From assembly GCF_003986935.1 (NCBI RefSeq), contig NZ_RJZE01000005.1:62001-126000 (forward strand): a stretch of 64,000 bases of DNA. The letters are read 5' to 3'. Numbering within the stretch: position 1 is the stretch's first letter; each line of letters starts with the position of its first letter. The DNA is from Paraburkholderia kururiensis JCM 10599 = LMG 19447 (GTDB lineage: Bacteria; Pseudomonadota; Gammaproteobacteria; Burkholderiales; Burkholderiaceae). Below, piece after piece: positions 43,927-51,598 of the stretch. The notes beneath the pieces are model-generated. The model was not told the origin of the DNA, ran no database searches, and saw only the letters and a program-made list of their open reading frames with translations. The position numbers and the translations under genes were made by a program.

Positions 43927-45296
43927 CACGCCACCTGAGCAAGAGGCCGTGCGCGTTGCGCGACGCGTGCATCGTCGATAGGCAGATGCAGCACGCCGGC
44001 CACCACGCCCAGCGCCGCGGCGCCATACCAGAGCAGATCGTACGAGTGCGTCGCGTCATACACCACGCCGCCCAGCCACACGCCGAAGAAGCTGCCCAGT
44101 TGGTGGCCCAGAAAAACGAAGCCGAATAGCGTCGTGATGTACCTCACGCCGAACACCTGCGAGACGATGCCGTTCGTGAGCGGCACCGTGCCGAGCCAGA
44201 TCAGTCCCATGACGAACGAGAACACATAGAGGCTCACAGGCGTGAGCGGCCACAGCACGAACAGCAGCATCGTGGCCGCGCGCACGAAGTAGATCGCACT
44301 GAGCAGATATTTGCGGCGCAGGAAACCGCCTGCGTATCCGCACAGGAACGTGCCGGCCGTATTGGCGAGCGCGATGATGGCAAGCGCCGTGCTCGCATGA
44401 CGCGCGGTGAGACCGTGATCGAGCAGATACGCCGGCATGTGCGAAGCGATGAAGGCGAGTTGGAAGCCGCACGCGAAGAAGCCGACGTTGAGAAGCCAGT
44501 AGCCGCGATGCGTAAGCGCCTCGCGCACGGCGGCCGCGATGGTTTGCGCCGCCACGCCAGCGGTCGTTCCATCGGCATTCGCGTTGTGAGCGGCAACGGG
44601 GCGGTCGCGCAGGAACACCGCGAGCGGCGCCGTGGTGAGCATGACGATCGCGAGCACGACCGTCGCATTGCGCCAGCCGATGCCCGTCAGCATGTCCTGC
44701 GCAAGCGGCACCATGCAAAACTGACCGAGGCCGCCAATCGTGCCGGCCACGCCAAGTGCCCAGCCGCGACGGTCCGCGGGAAAAAGCCGGCTCAGGGCGC
44801 CGTACACCGCACCGAACGCGCAGCCCGACAGCGCCACGCCCACCAGCAGACCCGTGCCGAGGGTATAGAAGCCGGCCGTCGCGGAATGCGCCATCACAAC
44901 CAGTCCCACGGCATAGAGCACGGCGCCTGCGGCAATCACGCGCGCCGAGCCAAAGCGGTCGGCCACCATGCCGGTGAGAGGCTGCGACACGCCCCAAAGC
45001 AGGTTCTGCAGCGCCAGCGCGAAGCCGAAGACTTCGCGCGGCCAGCCATGGTCCAGTGTCACAGGCATCAGGAAAAGGCCCTGCACGTTGCGCACGCCGA
45101 GGGCGGCGCCCATGACAATGCCGCCCGCCAGCACGAGCAGCCAGCGCCGCCGCCAGGCGGCTTCGGGTTCGATCACGGTGGTCTCCTTCAGGGTTCGTTC
45201 CAGCGTCCTTACGCGTTCGCGTGTTGGCGCATTAGAGCCCTGGAAGCCCCACGTCTCAATCGATTCTTTGGCATGCATCGCATGCGTCATACGCAT
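43926..45296 (-). CDS. Major facilitator superfamily transporter
   Basis: A 456-residue polytopic transporter with about twelve membrane helices. Landmarks include the MFS loop 2-3 motif GMVADRFGSARVIAAG, AVYGALSRLFPADRRGWALG and the second-half YAGGFLRRKYLLSAIY. The overall style is that of oxalate/formate-antiporter-like permeases; the substrate is unknown. The N-terminal 40 residues are hydrophilic, so the true start could be the GTG before IEPEAAWRRR. It follows a LysR gene on the same strand and precedes a small membrane protein. Confidence 0.88.
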   Translation of the reverse strand: MRMTHAMHAKESIETWGFQGSNAPTRERVRTLERTLKETTVIEPEAAWRRRWLLVLAGGIVMGAALGVRNVQGLFLMPVTLDHGWPREVFGFALALQNLLWGVSQPLTGMVADRFGSARVIAAGAVLYAVGLVVMAHSATAGFYTLGTGLLVGVALSGCAFGAVYGALSRLFPADRRGWALGVAGTIGGLGQFCMVPLAQDMLTGIGWRNATVVLAIVMLTTAPLAVFLRDRPVAAHNANADGTTAGVAAQTIAAAVREALTHRGYWLLNVGFFACGFQLAFIASHMPAYLLDHGLTARHASTALAIIALANTAGTFLCGYAGGFLRRKYLLSAIYFVRAATMLLFVLWPLTPVSLYVFSFVMGLIWLGTVPLTNGIVSQVFGVRYITTLFGFVFLGHQLGSFFGVWLGGVVYDATHSYDLLWYGAAALGVVAGVLHLPIDDARVAQRARPLAQVA

Positions 45297-45323
45297 GCGA
45301 ACCGGGCGAACCCGGGCGCAGGT

Positions 45324-46250
45324 TTACAGCCCCGACGTGCCAGAGGCCTCGCCAGACTCCGCTTCGCTCACGATCCACGCTGCGACGGCGCGCACGTCGT
45401 CGCGCGGATGCTCGTCGGCCTGATGGAGCCAGTAGCCGTAGTCGGTGGAGCGCCCGTTCGTGTCCGGGCCAATCGCGGCGAGGCGGCCTTCGGCGAGCAA
45501 CGGTCTCACGAGCGGCACGCGGCCCAGCGCGATGCCCTGCCCCGCGAGCGCGGCTTGAATGACCTGATCGTATTGGTTGAATCGCACGATGCTGCGAACC
45601 GGCGCGTCGGCCAGTCCGATGGAACCCAGGTGATCGCGCCATTGCAGGAATGGCCGGCGCGCACCGTCGAATTCGAGCAGCACGTGCTGCGCGAGCGTGT
45701 CGGCATCGAGCTGCGTCACCGCGAGCGACGGGTGCGCCACGGGCACGATCGCTTCCTCGAAAAGACGTTGCGCGCTCGCCGGCGCCCTCGCCGCCGGCGC
45801 GTAACGAATGCCGAGATCGACGCCCTCTGCCTGGAGATCGAGCGGCTTGTCCGTGGCGGCGAAGCGCACGTCGATGCCGGGAAGGCGCTGCTGCAGGCGC
45901 CCGAGCCGCGGCAACAGCCAGAGCGACGCCACGCCGATGCTCGCCGTGATGGTGACGGGGCGCCGCTGCTTCGACTGGCTCAGCAGTTCGAAGACGTCCT
46001 GGAGTTGCTGCACGGCGCTGTCCGCCGCGCGAAAGAGCCGCTCGCCTTCCGGCGTGAACGAAACCGTTCGATGACCGCGCTTGAGCAATGCGACGCCCAG
46101 CATCTGCTCGAGTGCCTGCACCTGGCGGCTCACAGCCGATTGCGTGAGGCAAAGATCCTGTGCCGCGAGCGTGATGCTCATGCGCCGGCCGACCGCAACG
46201 AAGCCGCGGACAGGATCAAGGGAAGCCAGCCGAACGAGGGGAAGTGCCAT
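45324..46250 (-). CDS. LysR-family regulator, GcvA-like
   Basis: A 308-residue LysR protein: LASLDPVRGFVAVGRRMSIT, LAAQDLCLTQSAVSRQVQAL form the helix-turn-helix, and the effector domain contains VTITASIGVASLWLLPRLGR followed by LGIRYAPAARAP, as in GcvA relatives. It lies 27 bp upstream of the MFS gene on the same strand, so the two are probably co-transcribed and it may regulate its own operon. Confidence 0.9.
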   Translation of the reverse strand: MALPLVRLASLDPVRGFVAVGRRMSITLAAQDLCLTQSAVSRQVQALEQMLGVALLKRGHRTVSFTPEGERLFRAADSAVQQLQDVFELLSQSKQRRPVTITASIGVASLWLLPRLGRLQQRLPGIDVRFAATDKPLDLQAEGVDLGIRYAPAARAPASAQRLFEEAIVPVAHPSLAVTQLDADTLAQHVLLEFDGARRPFLQWRDHLGSIGLADAPVRSIVRFNQYDQVIQAALAGQGIALGRVPLVRPLLAEGRLAAIGPDTNGRSTDYGYWLHQADEHPRDDVRAVAAWIVSEAESGEASGTSGL

Positions 46251-46674
46251 GCGTGAACCTCATGCGAACGATGCGACGAGGTTGGTCGACGACGGCGTAT
46301 GAGTCAAGCCCCGACGCTTCGTTTAGCGAGCTTGCACTCCACGGAGCAAGACGAGATGAAGCGCGAATTCGGTATGCCCGGCCATTCCCGATTTCGACCC
46401 TTCATTTACATTAAGTTACATTGAATTGCTTTTATCGTACGAATAAAAGCAGAAAACGCAAAAGGGACGTTATTTCTCCGCCGCACAAAAAAGTGCCAGG
46501 TAAAAAAGAACACGCATCAATATTTTTGTCTTTTCATATCAATCGCTTATCAAGCCTTTCAAACAGCGCCAAGCAACTGGTACCGAAGAAATAACATTTC
46601 GCGAAGCCACCCGATCCGAGACTTCTATTACTAATTTTATTTGATTTATTAACACGGTAATAAATGGAAAGAGG
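46251..46674. other. AT-rich intergenic region upstream of the Tat lipoprotein gene
   Basis: About 420 bp without a gene; 46380-46670 is clearly richer in A and T than the rest of the window. It contains the dyad TGCTTTTAT-N7-ATAAAAGCA (46427-46451) and two GTTACATT/TTTACATT copies near 46404-46422. It must hold the promoters of the reverse LysR gene and the forward lipoprotein gene. Confidence 0.6.
46427..46451. promoter_or_regulatory. Perfect 9-bp dyad in the AT-rich region
   Basis: TGCTTTTAT and ATAAAAGCA are perfect inverted repeats around CGTACGA. It lacks a T-tract beside it, so an operator is more likely than a terminator. Confidence 0.45.
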
Positions 46675-48639
46675 ATGACCCTATACTGCGCGCCTTCGGT
46701 AATTTCTCGACAGGCGCGGAAAGTGGGTAAGACGACAGAGACAGCACATTCGGTAGAACACGCAGTGGGAAGCGCGACGCTTCCGGTAGTCCCGGCCATT
46801 CCGGGCTTCGCCATCGACGGCAACCGGCCGGCCACGCGCCGCCGCTTCCTCGCCGGGCTCTTTGCCGGCGCCGGCAGCCTCGCGCTGGCCGCATGCGGGG
46901 GCGGCAGCGGAACGTCGTCGGGCAGCAGTGCTGCGGCCACCAACGCCTCGATGTCCCAGCGTATCGCGGCTGCCACGCCGAGCGAATCGTCGTCAGGCAC
47001 CACGGTGCCGCCCGCGGCCTCGATCATCGACGGCAACGGCGTGGCCTGGACGCTCTCGAACGGCGCCGTGCTGCGCGCCGGCGCCAACACCGGGTGCCCG
47101 GTGTCGGCCACCGTGGTGCTCTATTACAACCGCACGATCTACGCAGCCAATGCTTCGGGCGCGTGGTACATCAACGTCAACAACGTCTGGAAAGCGTCGA
47201 ACGATCCGCGCGAATCCGCCTCGGGCACCGTCGTGCCGACAAACGCCGCCTCGATCACGGACGGCAACGGCGTGAGCTGGACCTGGAGCGGCGGCGCTGT
47301 GCTGCGCGCCGGCGTGAACACGGGCTGCCCGGTACTCGCCTCGTGGATTCTGTACTGGAACCACACCATCTACGCCTGGGACGCCTCGGGCCTCTGGTAC
47401 GTGAACCGCAACAGCGCGTGGGTCGCCTCCTACGATCCGCGCGAATCGGCCTCGGGCTCGACCGTTCCGCCGCAGCGTGAAATCACGGACGGCAACAGCA
47501 TGCCCTGGACCCTCGCCAACGGCGCGGTGCTGCGCAACGGCGCGAATACCGGGTGCCCCGTTGCGGCGTCGCTGCTGCTGTACTGGAATCACACCATCTA
47601 CGCCGCCGACGCGAGCGGCCACTGGTACATCAACCAGAACAACGTCTGGAATGCGACCACGGACCCGCGCAATGCCTCGACCGTCGCGGCTGCCGCCGTG
47701 GCCCCCGGGCCGATCTTCTTCGGCATGAACGGCCACGTCGCGTGGACCTCGGGCGTGTATGCATCGATGACCGCCGCGCAGCAGGTGTCCATCCTCAAGG
47801 ACCTGGGCGTCACAAACTATCGCGCGGACGTGGCGGACGCGGGCATGGCACAAACGGTGGCCAACGCGCTAAACGGTGCGTTCAAGGGCAGCGGCATCTC
47901 GATCCTGCCGTGCATCAACCCGATGAACTACAGCCTCACCGCGTCGGAGAGCACGGCATACAGCTACGGCTACCAGCTCGCGCAATCCATTGCGCAGGTA
48001 TTGAAGGGGCTTGTCAGCTACATCGAGTGCGGCAACGAACTCGACGCCACGGGCCTCATCAGCAACGGCGCGGGCAACTCGCCGTCCAACTACAACCCGT
48101 CGTACTGGCCGGCGTTCCGCGGCATCATTCGCGGCATGATCGACGGCGTGAAGTCTGTGGACCCGAACATCAAGTGCGGCGTGAACGTGGGCGTGCCGCT
48201 CGCCTACACCGCGCTGCAGATGCTGTGGAACGGCCAGACGCCCAACGGCACCACCACGCCGACCTCGGGCGCCACGCCCGTGCGCTGGGACATCACGATG
48301 TACCACTGGTACGAAACCTCGGGCGACATCGTGCGTGCGGGCTCGCAGGGCCTCACGAACGTGCTGCAGATCCTGCAGACCTCGTTCGGCGTGCCGATCT
48401 GGATCACGGAATGGGGCTACTACACGGGCGACACGTCGACCAACCAGGCGGCCTACGTGACCAACACGCTGCAGGAGTACTACTCGCTGCGCACCACGTA
48501 CAACCTGCAGTGCGTGATGATGTACGAGCTTATCGACATGGGCGGCGGCGACGACTTCGGCGTGCTGCTGTCGGACGGCGTGACGAAGAAGTCGCCGTAC
48601 GCGGCGTACAAGAACTTCACGGCGGCCAACGCGGTTTGA
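46675..48639 (+). CDS. Tat-exported lipoprotein with three tandem repeats and a glycosidase-like domain
   Basis: A 654-residue protein. TRRRFLAGLFAGAGSLALAA followed by Cys74 is a Tat signal with a lipobox, so a membrane-anchored surface or periplasmic protein is expected. Residues 103-179, 180-256 and 257-332 are three repeats of about 76 residues, each with DGNGVxWT, AVLRAGxNTGCPV, LYWNHTIYA and a WY(I/V)N end. From about 345 comes a TIM-barrel-like domain (FFGMNGHVAWTSGVY); E455 in ECGNELDATG and E579 in WITEWGYYT match the acid/base and nucleophile pattern of clan GH-A. The start ATG follows GAGG. Confidence 0.8.
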   Translation: MTLYCAPSVISRQARKVGKTTETAHSVEHAVGSATLPVVPAIPGFAIDGNRPATRRRFLAGLFAGAGSLALAACGGGSGTSSGSSAAATNASMSQRIAAATPSESSSGTTVPPAASIIDGNGVAWTLSNGAVLRAGANTGCPVSATVVLYYNRTIYAANASGAWYINVNNVWKASNDPRESASGTVVPTNAASITDGNGVSWTWSGGAVLRAGVNTGCPVLASWILYWNHTIYAWDASGLWYVNRNSAWVASYDPRESASGSTVPPQREITDGNSMPWTLANGAVLRNGANTGCPVAASLLLYWNHTIYAADASGHWYINQNNVWNATTDPRNASTVAAAAVAPGPIFFGMNGHVAWTSGVYASMTAAQQVSILKDLGVTNYRADVADAGMAQTVANALNGAFKGSGISILPCINPMNYSLTASESTAYSYGYQLAQSIAQVLKGLVSYIECGNELDATGLISNGAGNSPSNYNPSYWPAFRGIIRGMIDGVKSVDPNIKCGVNVGVPLAYTALQMLWNGQTPNGTTTPTSGATPVRWDITMYHWYETSGDIVRAGSQGLTNVLQILQTSFGVPIWITEWGYYTGDTSTNQAAYVTNTLQEYYSLRTTYNLQCVMMYELIDMGGGDDFGVLLSDGVTKKSPYAAYKNFTAANAV

Positions 48640-48950
48640 CCTGCTTCAATGCGACTTGACGCGGCTGCCTGCCTGTTGCCGCTGGAGCGCCAGCACAGGG
48701 GGCTGGTAGTCCGGTAGTGCGGTAGCCGCCGCATATTCGTTTTGATTTTACGCGGTTGATCAGGCGCGGTCCGCGATTCATCGGCGGCCCCATGGGTGAC
48801 TCGATTCGCGCCCGCGCTCCGCTTCGGGGCGAGGTTGACCCTCGCTCCCGTCGCTCTCATCTCCCCTCCCTCTCCTCCCGCCGGCTACCGCTTTCCGTGC
48901 GCCTCGGCCGGGCATGAGCGGCCGGTTTGTTCTCGCCACCGCAAAATGGC
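48640..48950. other. Intergenic stretch after the Tat lipoprotein gene
   Basis: About 310 bp of GC-rich sequence; no gene, RNA or clear terminator is recognised. Confidence 0.35.
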
Positions 48951-48978
48951 GGGAATAACCGCCGCGAATCCTGTGTTC
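48951..48978 (+). promoter_or_regulatory. ECF-like promoter motif, copy 1
   Basis: GGGAATAA (48951-48958), 16 bp, then GTTC (48975-48978). The same pattern with the same spacing recurs exactly 120 bp downstream. A GGAAT-type -35 with a short -10 is characteristic of extracytoplasmic-function sigma factors; assignment is inference. Confidence 0.45.
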
Positions 48979-49070
48979 ACAGTTGCATGGGCGCCCGTTG
49001 GACCGCGCTTCATGCCCGACGCCACGCCACCCGCGCAGGCGTCACACAGGAAAACCTGAAAACGCGACGC

Positions 49071-49098
49071 GGGAATAATGCCCGCTTCGCCCGTGTTC
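49071..49098 (+). promoter_or_regulatory. ECF-like promoter motif, copy 2, upstream of the DUF4148 gene
   Basis: GGGAATAA (49071-49078), 16 bp, GTTC (49095-49098), 57 bp before the start codon of the DUF4148 gene, a suitable distance for a promoter with a short leader. It matches copy 1 in both elements and in spacing. Confidence 0.5.
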
Positions 49099-49155
49099 TC
49101 CCGAGTACCGCAACACAGACTCTGGTCACCCGATCCATTACTTAAGGATACCGAA

Positions 49156-49512
49156 ATGAAAACGCGTTCACTCATCGCCCTTGCCGTTGCCCTCTTCGCG
49201 ACCGCCGGTGTCGCAACGACCGCGTCCGCGGCGGAAAAGACGCGCGCGGAAGTACGTGCGGAACTGGTCCAGGCCGAGCAAAACGGCCTGCGCTTCGTCA
49301 CCGACGCCTCGTACCCCGACGTCGCGCCGATCTATCAGCAACAGGTCGCGCAGGCGAACAGCCATGGCCATGCGGATGCCGCGAGCAGCATGGGCGGCAC
49401 GGTATCGGGATCGAGCGCCGCAGGCCTGCCCGACACGTTCATGAAAGCGAAGACGCCGATGTCTTCGTGTGTGGGTCCGGTCAGCTTCTGCCAGCTCTAC
49501 TTTGGAAGCTGA
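49156..49512 (+). CDS. DUF4148-domain secreted protein
   Basis: A 118-residue exported protein. The signal peptide is MKTRSLIALAVALFATAGVA with cleavage after ASA near residue 29. The mature part starts EKTRAEVRAELVQAEQNGLR, the DUF4148 signature, followed by YQQQVAQAN; the C-terminus has two cysteines (SSCVGPVSFC) that could form a disulfide. DUF4148 proteins are abundant in Burkholderia and periplasmic; function unknown. AAGGA precedes the start. The tandem ECF-like motifs suggest envelope-stress control. Confidence 0.88.
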   Translation: MKTRSLIALAVALFATAGVATTASAAEKTRAEVRAELVQAEQNGLRFVTDASYPDVAPIYQQQVAQANSHGHADAASSMGGTVSGSSAAGLPDTFMKAKTPMSSCVGPVSFCQLYFGS

Positions 49513-49641
49513 GCGGACCAATGTGTGCGACAGCGCTGCAACGCGAGCGGCGGCCGGCCGCGCCTTATGCCGGCACGCCGCGCCGCACGCCGCAACGCAA
49601 ACCGCTGTGCGCCGCGTTGAACCGCATCCCGAACCGGCCTG

Positions 49642-50613
49642 TTACGACGACGCCAGCGTCGCCGCTCTCGTCTCGCGCCAGCGCGCGAACGTCATGACGC
49701 CGGGCTCCACCGCCGCGGCATCCAGCCGTGTCCAGCCGTAAAAAGCGCCTTCCCAGTCGGCAATGGCCGTGGGCGCGACAAAGCGCGGCTCGGCAAGCCC
49801 TGGCCGGTACGCCTGCGACGGCCAGAACACGGGCATGCGCCGGCGCGCCTCCATGGCTTCGCGCAACGCTTGAGGACCGCCTTCGTCCGTGACGACTTCA
49901 CACTGGAACTGCCATTCGGCGGCGTCCCAGGCCAGAAAGACGCTCGGCGCGCCCTCAGCGTCGAACATCAGCACGGCGTTCTGATCCGGCCGCCAGTAAT
50001 ACTCGACAACGCCCTCGCGCGCGGCGATCTCGTTCAGCGCGGCCTGCGTGCGCGCATCGCGATAGGCTGCGCCGACGTCGTGCACGCTGATGTACCCACG
50101 CTGCGCGCAGTGCTTGCGCTTCGCCTGCCCGATGGCCGACGTGAGCTTGCGCGACATGCCGGCGTCGGACTTCTTCAGGTAGAAGTCGATCAGACCGTCG
50201 TTGAATGCATCCACGGCTCGCGGCTCGTCCGCCGTACCAGTGAGCAGCACCTTGGCGCACGACATGCCGGAAAGTGCCGACAGCAGCTCGATGCCGTCCA
50301 TGCCCGGCATCTGGTAATCCACCACGATGGCCGCGATCTCTTCGAAGCGCCCTTCGTTATGCAGCGCGTCCTGGCCGAACGCGTTGCCCCCTTTCTTTTC
50401 GAACTCGGAATAGGCGGCTCCCGAGAACCGTTCCTGCGGCACGTCATGCGCACGTGAGGACAGGAAGTCCAGCGCCGCCGCAGGGTCGGTGAAAAAGCGG
50501 TTCAGGTGCCGGTCGGCGAAGATGCCCTGCAACGCATGCAGGAAGTCGGTGCTGTCGTCCACGAAGACGACAGACGTGGGATAGAACAACGGTTGTCTGG
50601 TGAAGAAATTCAT
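49642..50613 (-). CDS. Atypical response regulator with an unusual C-terminal domain
   Basis: A 323-residue protein. The receiver domain has the acidic pair D19-D20 (VVFVDDSTD), the phosphoacceptor D99 in VVDYQMPGMDG, the Thr in LLTGTADE and the Lys in FYLKKSD. The 79-residue distance between the acidic pair and D99 is about 35 more than in a normal receiver, owing to an insertion around 54-88. The C-terminal 160 residues (RDARTQAALNEIAAREG, then VVEYYWRPDQNAVLMF) are not a DNA-binding domain I know. It resembles LqsR/PhcR-type quorum-sensing regulators in layout; partner kinase likely at 51599. Confidence 0.75.
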   Translation of the reverse strand: MNFFTRQPLFYPTSVVFVDDSTDFLHALQGIFADRHLNRFFTDPAAALDFLSSRAHDVPQERFSGAAYSEFEKKGGNAFGQDALHNEGRFEEIAAIVVDYQMPGMDGIELLSALSGMSCAKVLLTGTADEPRAVDAFNDGLIDFYLKKSDAGMSRKLTSAIGQAKRKHCAQRGYISVHDVGAAYRDARTQAALNEIAAREGVVEYYWRPDQNAVLMFDAEGAPSVFLAWDAAEWQFQCEVVTDEGGPQALREAMEARRRMPVFWPSQAYRPGLAEPRFVAPTAIADWEGAFYGWTRLDAAAVEPGVMTFARWRETRAATLASS

Positions 50614-50969
50614 GCATGCCCCGGTTGACGTGAATGCCCGTGCGGCGTGCCTGTGAGCGCATGCAGAACCGCACGCATTGCCCCCGCCGGACGGACGTCA
50701 CGGGACGCGCAGGCCGGCGATCGTTGTTTTAGTACGCCGTTGCCGCCCAATGACGGATAAACCGCCACGATTATCCGGCGGCATCCTCGCCCCGCGCAAC
50801 TCCCCGTTTGGCCGAGGTGTGGGCCATGCCGCGTTCAACGCTGCTCCCGCACCGTTCGCGCCGCCCTCAAAAATTTTGACAGTGCTTTCGGAAGCCAGAA
50901 TGGGGCGTTCCTCCCTATGGAAGGAACGCGCGGCTGCCGCCTGCAGCCTTTCGTTTCAGGAGTTTCCCC
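50614..50969. promoter_or_regulatory. Divergent promoter region of the regulator and thioesterase genes
   Basis: About 356 bp without a gene. TTGACA near 50876 is a possible -35 element for the forward gene. GCGTTCCT (50905-50912) and AGGAACGC (50922-50929) form a perfect 8-bp hairpin about 40 bp before the thioesterase start. The hairpin could be a regulator site or a leader structure. Confidence 0.45.
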
Positions 50970-51467
50970 ATGCTGGTTCGAGACACGATTCCCCCGGCCC
51001 TCACGCGCGGTATCGCGATGCTTTCGCCGGAAATGATGGAGTCCGGTCCCTGCAAGACCTTCCATCACGTTATCGACATCTACCTCAAGGACTCGAATGC
51101 CTTCCAGAACACCTACTTCGCACGCTATTTCGAGTGGCAAGGCGTGTGCCGCGAGCGCTGGTTCCATGAGTGCGTGCACAACAACCTGCTCGCCGCGGGC
51201 GGCGCGTTCATCACCAAGCGCGCGCACCAGGAATACGTCGAAGAGACGTTCCCGTTCCAGCGGGTGGACTGCTACCTCAACACGTTCCAGGTGCGGCAGT
51301 GCTCGGCGTATCTGCTGTTTCGCTTCTGCGTGGACGGGCGCCCCGTCTCGCTCGGCTATCAGCAGATTCTGTTCTCGGACACGAACAAGCGGATCCGGCG
51401 GTTCCCCGCGGGCATCATCGAACGCGTCAAGGAATATGAGCTGATCCTGCCGCCGCTCGCGAACTGA
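50970..51467 (+). CDS. Hot-dog-fold acyl thioesterase, enediyne-TE/methylketone-synthase-like
   Basis: A 165-residue single hot-dog protein. TFHHVIDIYLKDSNAFQNTY followed by FARYFEWQGVCRERWF matches the Y(F)xxYFxWQGxCRE pattern seen in enediyne thioesterases of the CalE7/TEBC type and their relatives. Such enzymes hydrolyse beta-ketoacyl thioesters, whose products decarboxylate to ketones. It lies between a two-component sensor kinase and an atypical response regulator, which makes it a candidate signal synthase. AGGAG lies eight bases before the ATG. Enzyme class is family knowledge; the signalling role is inference. Confidence 0.75.
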   Translation: MLVRDTIPPALTRGIAMLSPEMMESGPCKTFHHVIDIYLKDSNAFQNTYFARYFEWQGVCRERWFHECVHNNLLAAGGAFITKRAHQEYVEETFPFQRVDCYLNTFQVRQCSAYLLFRFCVDGRPVSLGYQQILFSDTNKRIRRFPAGIIERVKEYELILPPLAN

Positions 51468-51598
51468 GCGGACCATCCGCCATCGCCTGCCCAAGCCCGC
51501 TACGGGCTTCAAGGCATCACGGCATCACGGCGTGACGGCACAAGGGCATGAGGACGCGAGGCTGTGAAGGCAGGCGGGCATGAAGTCCTGAAGCCGGC

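Noticed and set aside
44397..46256. A 619-codon forward frame across the MFS and LysR genes
   Set aside because: Antisense shadow; no motif, and both reverse-strand genes are well supported.
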